Positions 55,881 to 64,000 of a stretch of 64,000 nucleotides of DNA are shown one piece after another; the first letter of the stretch is position 1; every line of letters starts with the position of its first letter. The notes under the pieces are model-generated. The model was not told the DNA's origin and searched no databases. It saw nothing but the letters and a program-made list of their open reading frames with translations. The position numbers and the translations under genes were made by a program. Source of the stretch: Pseudofabraea citricarpa (lineage: Eukaryota; Ascomycota; Leotiomycetes; Helotiales; Dermateaceae); the NCBI GenBank assembly GCA_029641185.1, contig JAPWGK010000015.1, positions 558,001-622,000 of the forward strand, in the 5' to 3' direction.

Positions 55881-57425
55881 TTTTGAATCACAAGAAAGTA
55901 AATAAGTTGACGAAGATAAAAAATGTTGTTCTGCGTCTGAATAAATATATGCTATAAGTTGAATTATGGGTTATGGGGTTGGAGTGAAGCCATCGGGATG
56001 GCCGCAAGACGGGCGATAAGGAACAGCCACATGCTGATTATATGTCAAGCTATCAACTATTAGCTGATTATTCACCTGTTCCTTTCCTACCGTATCACTA
56101 CCGCAGCATCCATCTACTTCTGTGAGATTCGAAGTTATGATACAGACTCATAACACTACAGTCAATTCAATACCTTTCAAGAGACTGACTGGAAGTTGAG
56201 CAATAAGACAATCACTACGCACTCTCTTGTATTGAGCAGGTTGTGCCGACCAGATAAGAAATAGCATGAGCGGCGACGAAAGTGGGGGAGTTGAGAGAGG
56301 GTTGAGAGCAACGAGGTTGATGGCCGTTTAGCGATAAGAACCTTCCGCTTGACCTACACGTTAACCACTTTCGATTTCGTATGACAACTCTTTTTGCACA
56401 CCTGTGTTTTTTATAATTGTTAAGTGCCTTAGTATTATCAATTGTTCAAAATCATTGTACATTTTGTAGTTATTGCATGTTTTTAGTTTATAAGCGTACA
56501 TTTAAATCCCAACATAAGGTTGGGCTTCTATATTTCTACAAGGAGTGAAGCAGCAACTTTAGACCGGCCAATATTTTCTTCCTCTACGTAATCAGCTCAG
56601 TTATTAGCCACTGTTAAATTTAAACGGGAGTCAAATGAAACTTTTATTCTACAAGGATTGAGTTTACTGACCTTTAAATGTCTACAACATAGCGATTGTA
56701 GAAGACCAGCAACGTGTACATGTATAAGATAGCTACTCAGCCTGATTGGCTACCTCTAAGAAAATTGAATGTTTGGATGATAAGATATGTGAAATAGTAA
56801 CCAGTATCTACGGCAAAGATTCTTGAGGGGATGATATTGGCGGGGCCAGTAACATTGTTGACGATGGCAGTAGAAGTTTCCGAATTTTTGGCATTGAAAT
56901 TAGCATCATTTAGGAATAAAATGCAGGATTATCTTCTTTCTTCCTGATTTATAGGCCGTAGGGAATCCGTATAGTCACATGACACTAAATGCGCTCACGT
57001 GCGAATACGGTCATATGACATACATAACAAAACGTTGGAGAATATTGGAAAGTGAAGCTCAGCATTGTTTACGCCCTTCATCATGTCAACCATTGCTCTT
57101 TTTGATTCCACAATGCTCTGGCCTGGTCATGATACATATTCTGCGATCCGCTGATAGGCGCCGAGGCTGGCTGCCTGCTGCTGCCTGCAGGTTCAGCAGT
57201 TCTGTTTCATTCTCTTGACTTCTGCTCCCATCCATTGCAGTCCATCTTCTGTATGGCCCCTGGCGCCTGAGACTCACCGCTTGGATGCCTTGAAGACTCG
57301 GATTGTGGTGAATCACGGTCGAGTCATTTCAGAGTGCAGCATAGTGAACACAAATCACATAAAGGGCTTTGGTCCCTTGGTAGGCAATACTCCAATTGTA
57401 GCATCATTTCATTACTCCTTTCACT
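55881..57425. other. 1.5-kb intergenic region, divergent monooxygenase / rvt
   Basis: AT-rich, with many short tract changes and no gene or repeat ends that I can name. The rvt promoter side (57000-57425) is more balanced in composition. Confidence 0.4.
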
Positions 57426-60136
57426 ATGTCTGCCGCAGCTCTTTCACAGACACTCAAGTCTATCACGGGACTTAAAATCGCTGAACTCGAGAAACAACGG
57501 AAATCCTATGAAACTCACAAGAAAAAGACGATTGCCCATGCCGAGCTACCAGACGTTGATCGCCGTCAGAGAGTATTGCGCTTGCTCGAAGGTGTAGAGC
57601 AAATCGACCCAGTTCCTGCTTCCACCGTAGACTTGTCCAACATACGCCGTTGGCTTGATCAATCGGAATTCGATTCTTCGGTTCCAGATACAATGTTGTT
57701 CGATTTTGAGAAGCAGTTGCGGTCACAGCTTGATATCCAAAGTCGCAGGCTAGACCTAGCTCAACTCTATTCAGGCCTGCTCAGTGAGTGGTTAAAGCCC
57801 TCTCTGCCAGTTCACGACCAAACGGCCTCGACAGATGACGTTTCTCTTGAAGAACCATTTGAGTTTGTTGAGAAGGATAGACTGAGACAGTTGAAGGATA
57901 AGTTCGAAGCTGTCGTGTTTTCTCCACTAAAGACCGACGAAGTTGAAATTGACAACTATCTGGTCGACCTTTTTCAAGGGGACAACGGAGAGAAAGCCCT
58001 GGCCCAATTACGGAGCGGGGTGAATCGTAGATCAGTTTTGATTCTCCGGAATAAGAAGCCATTCGACGATGTTTCAATTACATGGTGCCTCAAGGGCTTA
58101 CTTGGGAACGACCTTTTGAGCGACGAAAAAAAAGCCATCCTCCAGGATTTCTTACAGGATGAAGTTGCTCGGCTAGAGATTTGTGACGTACTAAATATGA
58201 AATTTGCTGATTTCAAGAACTGGTGTTGGGATGCAGGAGATGAAGGAATGCCTGTCGAGCCGCGCAGGCAGTTAAATGGTAAATATCGAATCATGACAGA
58301 CGAAGATATACTACAGGCAATCTTTCTACACTGTAAATCAAACCTTTCCGAATCGAAAGCATCTATTAACGTATTTTAGACATTGGAATGACTTGGTCCT
58401 CTTGCTTGAAAGGCATGCTAAAGGACATGGCTCGTTACGTATTAACGTGGAAGCGTAGTGGAAGAGCACCACTTTCTGAACTTGACAAGAGGGCATTTTA
58501 CTTGGGATACCGAGCAGGTACCGACAGCAACATCGAAGAAGATAGGTTGGAGGACTACCAGAATGATTTCTTTCTTTCTCAGCTACCTTCTTCGGTCTAC
58601 GAGGGCGCAGGAGGATATGACGATAGCGAGGAAGTTGGAGATGAGGGAAATTCGAGTCGAAAATCTCCCAAAGAAATCAAACAGCAACTTCTTCGACAGT
58701 TAGCGACCGAAATGCACCTCCGTAAATCACTCGAGGGAGAATATGCTGTGGTACAATCTGATTTTCAGTGGTTTGCTACAGGCATTTCTCATAGTAGTAT
58801 CTATGCCGTTTTAAGATTCATGGGAATGCCAGAGGAGTGGATCGCGTTTTTCAAGAAGTTCCTCGAGGCGCCATTAAATATGTCACCTGTATCAGATGAC
58901 CCTACTACTGAAAACCACGTTCGGATACGCCAGAGAGGAGTGCCAATGGCCCATGCCCTTGAAAAGTTTTTGGGGGAAGCTGTCCTCTTCTTCATGGATA
59001 TTGCTGTAAACCAGGAATCGGATATTCTGCTCTATCGCTTCCATGATGACCTCTGGCTATGCGGCCAGCCAGAGAAATGTTCAAAGGCTTGGCAAAGTAT
59101 GGAGCGATATGCGGCGGTAATGGGTCTCGAGTTTAACAGGAAGAAAACTGGGTCTGTATATTTTACGGAGAACCCAGAGAACACTGAGATCCAGGAGAAA
59201 ATCAGGGCCGCGCTGCCCAGCGGAAATGTCTCCGTTGGATTCTTGATTCTAGATCCTTCTGGGGAGTGGATCATCGACCAGGAACAGGTAGATGCACATG
59301 TCTCGCAATTGCAAAAGCAATTGGCGAAATGTGATAGCATTCTTTCATGGATCCAGACATGGAACAGTTGTATCGGGCGATTTTTCAGCCATACTTTCGC
59401 TGAACCTGCCAATTGCTTTGGAAGATCTCACGTCGACCGCATATTGGAAACATATAAGGGCATGCAAAAAACAATATTTGGAGACAGCAATGTTACAAAA
59501 TATGTGAAAGGACTGATCAGTGACCGCTTTGGAATTATCGACGTTCCTGATGCTTTCATCTTCATGCCGGAGCAGTTGGGTGGACTTGGGCTTCTCAATC
59601 CATTCATACAACCGCTCTTGGTACGCGAGGAGGTATGTGAAAGACCGGAGAACGAGATACCAAAAGCAATCGCAGCACAGGAAGAAACGTACAAAGCTGC
59701 AAAGCAAGACTTCGAAGAGTTGAGTGAGAAAGAGCGCCGTGAACGTTACCGGAGTATTTACTCCGATGATTACAAAACTCATGGTGCCATGAAGCTGGAT
59801 TTCAACTCTTTCCCAAGTTTGGAAGAATTGAAACTTTGGGATGAATCCACAAGTGCTCATCTTGCGTACGCCTATAAGAAACTCATGGAAACGCCTTCGC
59901 GGAAAAACATTGTCTTATCACGAAAAGTCAAAGATGCGATAGATCAAATCGCACGGACGCAGCCTGAGCTAGCAAGGTCTTCTCTTGATTCTGAGAAGCA
60001 ATGGATCCTCCAATTCTGTTCCGAGGAGTTGTTTGAGAAATGCGGTGGCTTGTGTATAGTGGAAAGAAACCTTTTGCCATTGGGGATTTTAAAGATTTTG
60101 AGAAAGCGAAAGGTCACTTGGCAAATGGTGCTATGA
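57426..60136 (+). CDS. rvt: cellular reverse transcriptase-related protein (rvt)
   Basis: A member of the rvt genes: single-copy, non-mobile reverse transcriptase-like genes kept in fungi and scattered other eukaryotes. Exons are 57426-58332 and 58380-60136, giving 887 residues. The intron (47 nt) joins FLHY to IGMTWS. The N-terminal 300 residues are helical and charged, with no named domain. The RT core is readable: motif A near D430 (VVQSDFQWFATG), motif B near 486-495 (RQRGVPMAHAL), motif C H524-D525-D526 (LLYRFHDDLWLCG; HDD in place of the retroelement Y-x-DD form), and motif D GLEFNRKKTGSVYF. Thumb and C-terminal extension follow (EQLGGLGLLNPF). No integrase, endonuclease, RNase H, LTR or poly-A signs surround it. 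It is uninterrupted by stops, which argues for selection. Its cellular role is unresolved. Confidence 0.92.
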
Positions 60137-60803
60137 GGTGGGATAATTGTGTAGCCGTTTGGAGTTTCTCTTTTTAAGTCGAGTTGATCTCTGGTGTTCA
60201 TTAACAGCATATATATCATAAGATTGTCATATCAGTCCCTATTATTGTCTTTTACGTTTGATTGTATTCCCTAATATATTCTTTCGGCTGTGTAAAAGTG
60301 AGAAAGAGAAAAGGGAAATAGGCAGGGGCGCGCACAACTGTTAATAGTAGCTCTGGCAATTACTTATGCTTCTTCTCAAGCGGCCCAATTAAACCCCCGA
60401 GTTTCAAAGAAAAAAGTCGACGCCGAAGAAGAAGAGTTCGTAACTTCTACAGTACGTCACTTGCTTACAGCGGAACTCGAGGCAGCGCAGTCCGCGCGCT
60501 AATGTTAAGCGACGGCCCCCCGTTCAACTTAACTCTGCGCCGTACAGCTGGACCAATAGACCGCCTTCAATGGCTGTGGATTGATTAGTATTTCGAGTAT
60601 TCAATAATTCTCGGTGACTTATGTTAGGCCGATTGAGAAGTAAGTGTGAAATATTTAAGTTGATTTGAGAGATTGCTCTAAAAGTTGGGTATTTTTTCCA
60701 CGCATTGCACGCTTTGGTCTTCTTCTACTGAACTCTTTAAGAAACGCTCATTATAAAGCCAAACTCAAGTTCCATAGAAGCCTAAAGTAATCCAACTCTC
60801 ACA
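60137..60803. other. intergenic rvt / SDR
   Basis: 667 bp with no gene. A TATAAA at 60752-60757 lies 52 nt upstream of the SDR start codon. Confidence 0.5.
60752..60757 (+). promoter_or_regulatory. TATA-like box upstream of the SDR gene
   Basis: TATAAA begins 52 nt before the SDR start codon, a spacing that would allow a short leader. Not tested. Confidence 0.3.
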
Positions 60804-61757
60804 ATGAATAATTTCAATCCAAGCAAGGACATTCCATCGCTTAAAGGAAAAGTGATTTTTGTCACAGGAGGTATGACTTGGCCTTTCTTCCGAGGACTGC
60901 GAACTGACACTCCTCAAGGAACCGCTGGGTTGGGTAGCAGCTCTGTTCTTGAACTTGCAAAGCACGAACCAAGTCATATTTACTTCAGTGGCCGCAACCA
61001 AGGAGCAGCCGAGAAGGTTATTCAATCAGCCAAGACAGCCGTGCCAAATGCACAACTCAGTTTTGTCAATCTTGATCTCTCATCCGTCGCTTCGGTAAAC
61101 ACCGTATTACAACATTTCAATCACGACAGACTGGATATTCTCATGTGTAATGCTGGTATTATGGCTGTTCCACCGGGACTTAGCGCTGATGGTTGGGAGA
61201 TCCAATTTGCAACCAATCATCTAGGACATGCAGCGTTGATTAAGAAATTACTTCCTATCATGCTTAGGACAGCAGAGGAGCCAAACTCAGATGTGCGAAT
61301 CGTCATTAATACATCTGAGGGCTGGAGGGGACATTCTAAAGAAGGCGTCAACTTCGCAACGCTAAACACAACACAGGAAAGCTGTATTGGTCATTGGTTC
61401 CGCTATGCACAGAGCAAGATCGCCAACATCATCTACGCTCAGGAGCTGGCTAGGAGGTATCCCAGTATTAAAACGGTAGCGATCCATCCAGGTGTTATAG
61501 CTACGGGGTTGGTCAGTGGTCTGGGATTCTGGGACAGAGCTCTGGTTTACAGTACGACTTTTTGGAAGATGATCTCTGTCGAGGAAGGAACCTATAACCA
61601 GTTGTGCTTAGCGACCGGAATGAAAAGAGAAGAAATCGTCAACGGGGCTACTTATTTTCCCGTCGGAGTGTTGTATGATAAGCTTGACGATGTTGCCAAG
61701 AGTCAGAAACTCGGGACAGAATTATGGGACTGGACTGAGAAGGCCCTAGAGGTTTAG
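60804..61757 (+). CDS. short-chain dehydrogenase/reductase
   Basis: An NAD(P)-dependent oxidoreductase of the SDR superfamily, nearest by pattern to the retinol-dehydrogenase/WW-domain oxidoreductase-like fungal group. Exons are 60804-60870 and 60919-61757, giving 301 residues. The 48-nt intron (60871-60918) has no stop and is in frame, but its removal makes the cofactor motif VTGGTAGLGSSS; retention would put 16 residues inside it. Other motifs are the adenine-ring site NLDLSS, ILMCNAG, ATNHLGH, Ser in INTSEG, and the catalytic Y-x3-K (YAQSKIAN), then HPGVIATGL. The substrate is unknown. Confidence 0.92.
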   Translation: MNNFNPSKDIPSLKGKVIFVTGGMTWPFFRGLRTDTPQGTAGLGSSSVLELAKHEPSHIYFSGRNQGAAEKVIQSAKTAVPNAQLSFVNLDLSSVASVNTVLQHFNHDRLDILMCNAGIMAVPPGLSADGWEIQFATNHLGHAALIKKLLPIMLRTAEEPNSDVRIVINTSEGWRGHSKEGVNFATLNTTQESCIGHWFRYAQSKIANIIYAQELARRYPSIKTVAIHPGVIATGLVSGLGFWDRALVYSTTFWKMISVEEGTYNQLCLATGMKREEIVNGATYFPVGVLYDKLDDVAKSQKLGTELWDWTEKALEV

Positions 61758-62250
61758 CCGCAGCGATGTTTCTCTTTTGTAATCTTCTAGGGTTTGAGTA
61801 TTTTGTTATGTTTAAAGGATTTGAGAGCAGGATATTTTAATGTTGTTTTCCTATTCGGAAATATGGTCTTGGGGGTCGTTTTCCTATTTGGGATAGACTA
61901 GTTGGCTAGCTACATTCTTCTTTTGTCTAATGCATGCTTAGAGTAGATGTGTAGAATATGACATGATGAATACTCCGAGATACGATGAAATAAGCATTTG
62001 GTAGACCTGGTTGGTGTCAAAGGTCTGAATCTCGTTGATGTTGACCAGAGAGATGGTCTGATAACTTTGGTTATTCTACCCGCGGATCCCGAATCATCCG
62101 TCCCCATGATGCGGCCGCACCGCATATTACACACGTGATCGTCGTGACGACCCTTAAATTTTTAATTCATTATTGACTTGCTTCCGTCCTCCAGACTTGT
62201 CTCAATTGCACTCTTTGGCCATACTTTTGTCTTTAATTCGCCAATCCACC
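61758..62250. other. intergenic SDR / ERG2
   Basis: 493 bp, no gene recognised. A GC-rich patch with GCGGCCGC is at about 62111-62118 and an AT-rich stretch before the ERG2 leader. Confidence 0.45.
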
Positions 62251-63049
62251 ATGCCATCTCACAAGCCGCGCGGGGCGAATGCTGCCGCAAAAACCCAGAA
62301 GCAAAACAGCAGCAGCAGCAGCTGGTTCTGGAATCTCAGCATTCTAGCTGTTTTCGCGCTTCTGGCCCCTATCTACTTGTATCTCGATGCGCGACTCGAA
62401 TCTTTTTACATCTTTTCGCCCGATAAGCTCCACGACCTTTCTCTGCGTGCAATTGATGCCCATGGCAATGATACGCGTTCTATCGTGAACTTTATCGTCA
62501 GCGAATTAAGTGAGAAAATCCCTGGTGGATATGTCAACCTTGATGAGGAGTGGATCTTCAACAATGCTGGAGGCGCAATGGGTGCTATGTATATCATTCA
62601 TGCCAGTATGTATTATTTCCTGCTATATATTCCACGGCACCTATAGGATAAAGTGTAGGAGAGGGTGGCTAACTTAAATTTTAGGTATTACCGAGTACTT
62701 GATCATCTTCGGTACAGCTATTGGCACTGAAGGACATAGCGGCCGACACACTGCGGACGATTACTTCCACATCCTGACCGGCACTCAATTGGCATACACA
62801 CCTGGTACCTATGAAGCAGAGGTCTACCCAGCTGGAAGCGTGCACCATCTCCAGCGCGGAACTGTCAAGCAATACAAGATGGAATCGGCATGCTTCGCTT
62901 TGGAATACGCGAGAGGATGGATCCCCCCTATGTTAGGATTTGGATATGCCGACACTTTCACCAGTACCTTGGACTTCCCAACTTTGTGGAGGACTACATA
63001 TGTTACTGGAAGAGAGATGATCACGAACTTGTTAAGGGGAAAGTTCTAA
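62251..63049 (+). CDS. ERG2: C-8 sterol isomerase
   Basis: Moves the double bond from C8(9) to C7(8) (fecosterol to episterol) in ergosterol synthesis at the endoplasmic reticulum; homologous to the mammalian sigma-1 receptor and the target of morpholine fungicides. Exons are 62251-62605 and 62685-63049, giving 239 residues. There is one N-terminal membrane helix (about 29-47, [16 protein letters not shown]) after a Ser/Lys-rich start. The ligand-binding barrel carries [46 protein letters not shown] and [16 protein letters not shown]. The 79-nt intron is the longest confirmed here. The in-frame ATG at 62173 would add 26 residues and is not supported by family starts. Confidence 0.96.
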
Positions 63050-63653
63050 ATGATCTCTCGAAGAGCTTGATATGGCGGGCTGTGTATATTATATGGTCAC
63101 TTTCTCTGTTCAAAGTGGCTACAAAGTTGCTGCCCGCAGTATCTCAATTTCCTTTTGGATTAGGAACTAGTGGTTAACCTCCCACGGTGGTTTAATGTAA
63201 TTATGAAGGAAGTAAAACTTCATGAGACCCTTTTACACTTGGGCACAGTTTGTCGCCCAAAGTCACTTAGATTTTAGGAGTTACTAAGTCAATAGAAGTG
63301 TGAAATTCTTATCTTGAGTAGGAGTTTTCGTGTATCTTCATTCTCGCTATCCTCACTTCGTGTTTTATATACTTTGCTTTGTCCACGAAAATTCTCCGTT
63401 CTGAAATGGCAATACAGCATTATGATCAAGGGGATTTATCTTAAAAGTGGATCCTTCGGAGCTCATAGCCAACAACCACCCCAACCGTCCACATGCGCAT
63501 GCAGTAATCAATGTACAAGGATCCCACTCCAGATCGATTCACCATTTGGAGTCAATTCACTTCATGCGATAAGGGTATATTTCAATGGGTTTAACCAGCT
63601 TCTTCAGATAATCCTTCTAGTAAAATTGAATCTCTCTGTTGTCAATACTTGCA
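63050..63653. other. intergenic ERG2 / oxygenase
   Basis: 604 bp with no gene. A second frame of the ERG2 tail continues to about 63177 but is a shadow. Confidence 0.5.
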
Positions 63654-63956
63654 ATGTCTGCATTACCGATCATTGACTTCTCGCTCTTTTTGGACCCAAA
63701 GAGTACGATAGAGCAGAAACTCGTGGTTGCAAAGCAAATTGATACGGCATGTCGTGAGGTCGGCTTCTTCTATCTTGCAAACCACGGAGTCTCTTTACAG
63801 CTTACCGAAGCGATGCTCCAAAAAGCGCGGACCTTTTTCGAAACAAGCACGCCGGAAGAAAAGCAGAAGCTAGCTATCCGAGATGCTGGTGATGGTTCTG
63901 GTGATAGTGCAAGAGGTTATCAATTCGTCGACGGAGGAAAGAAGGGAACTCACGAG
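63654..63956 (+). CDS. 2-oxoglutarate/Fe(II) oxygenase (isopenicillin-N-synthase-like), first exon only
   Basis: The first 101 codons match the DIOX_N half of the 2OG-Fe(II) dioxygenase superfamily: LPIIDFSLFLDP, then IDTACREVGFFYLANHGVS and KARTFFETSTPEEKQKLA, ending in RGYQFVDGGKKGTHE. A donor GTAAGT follows at 63957, so the gene continues beyond the window; the metal-binding HxD...H part is not visible. An ATG 15 bases upstream (63639) is in frame. The substrate cannot be inferred. Confidence 0.88.
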
Positions 63957-64000
63957 GTAAGTTAATCTTGCCCCCGAGTCTCCAGAAACAAACAACTGAG

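Noticed and set aside
58333..58379. Stop codon splitting rvt into two ORFs (pseudogene?)
   Set aside because: A clean 47-nt GT-AG intron removes the stop and joins FLHY to IGMTWS in frame.
22519..60136. Defence island formed by deaminase, Argonaute and rvt
   Set aside because: The genes are 10-22 kb apart with housekeeping genes between them and no shared regulation visible; co-location is likely chance.
1..64000. CRISPR array, bacterial operon, Shine-Dalgarno or rRNA signals
   Set aside because: None seen; the sequence is eukaryotic with spliceosomal introns throughout.

Overview
The window is nuclear DNA of a filamentous ascomycete (Pezizomycotina; a leotiomycete-like fungus is my guess, unproven). 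The evidence is short spliceosomal introns (nearly all 45-79 nt, GT-AG with CTRAY-type branch sites), typical fungal gene sets (Atg12, Mso1, Erg2, Ind1, a QDE-2-type Argonaute, rvt, rhodopsin-domain membrane proteins, secreted tyrosinase) and no operons. I rebuilt 23 protein genes by hand from splice sites, reading-frame closure and conserved motifs; 22 are complete and one runs off the right edge. Every complete model closes in frame.

Layout. 1-3.3 kb holds no gene and includes a strange 1.2-kb tract almost without cytosine. 3.3-13 kb is a housekeeping block: DBF4 (-), ICP55 (+), ATG12 (+), panB/ECM31 (-), UBC8 (+). 13-20 kb is more accessory: a seven-helix rhodopsin-domain protein (-) and a secreted tyrosinase/catechol oxidase (+), separated by 3 kb without genes. 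19.9-33 kb: SAF4/CCDC130 (-), a large OTT_1508-type deaminase with a MYND-like finger (+), SPF30 (+), and the divergent pair IND1 (-)/BFR2 (+). 33.6-43 kb: Argonaute (+), MFS sugar transporter (-), MAK16 (+), MSO1 (+). 43.8-49.3 kb: a 1,755-residue sacsin-like (DUF3684) GHKL ATPase (+). 51.4-55.9 kb: a secreted carboxylesterase and a Baeyer-Villiger-type flavin monooxygenase, both (-). 57.4-64 kb: the domesticated reverse transcriptase rvt (+), a short-chain dehydrogenase (+), ERG2 (+) and the first exon of a 2-oxoglutarate/Fe(II) oxygenase (+).

Most genes work independently in the cell (DNA replication licensing, mitochondrial protein processing and Fe-S assembly, autophagy, pantothenate and ergosterol synthesis, ribosome biogenesis, splicing, exocytosis, RNA silencing). 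The only plausible pathway pair is monooxygenase plus esterase. The most unusual observations are (1) UBC8, whose conserved protein can only be assembled through a 3-nt and a 1-nt exon; (2) rvt, a single-copy cellular reverse transcriptase with intact catalytic motifs; (3) the deaminase-MYND protein; (4) a HExxH metalloprotease-like motif at the C-terminus of the GHKL ATPase; and (5) the cytosine-free tract, which is more likely an assembly artefact than biology.
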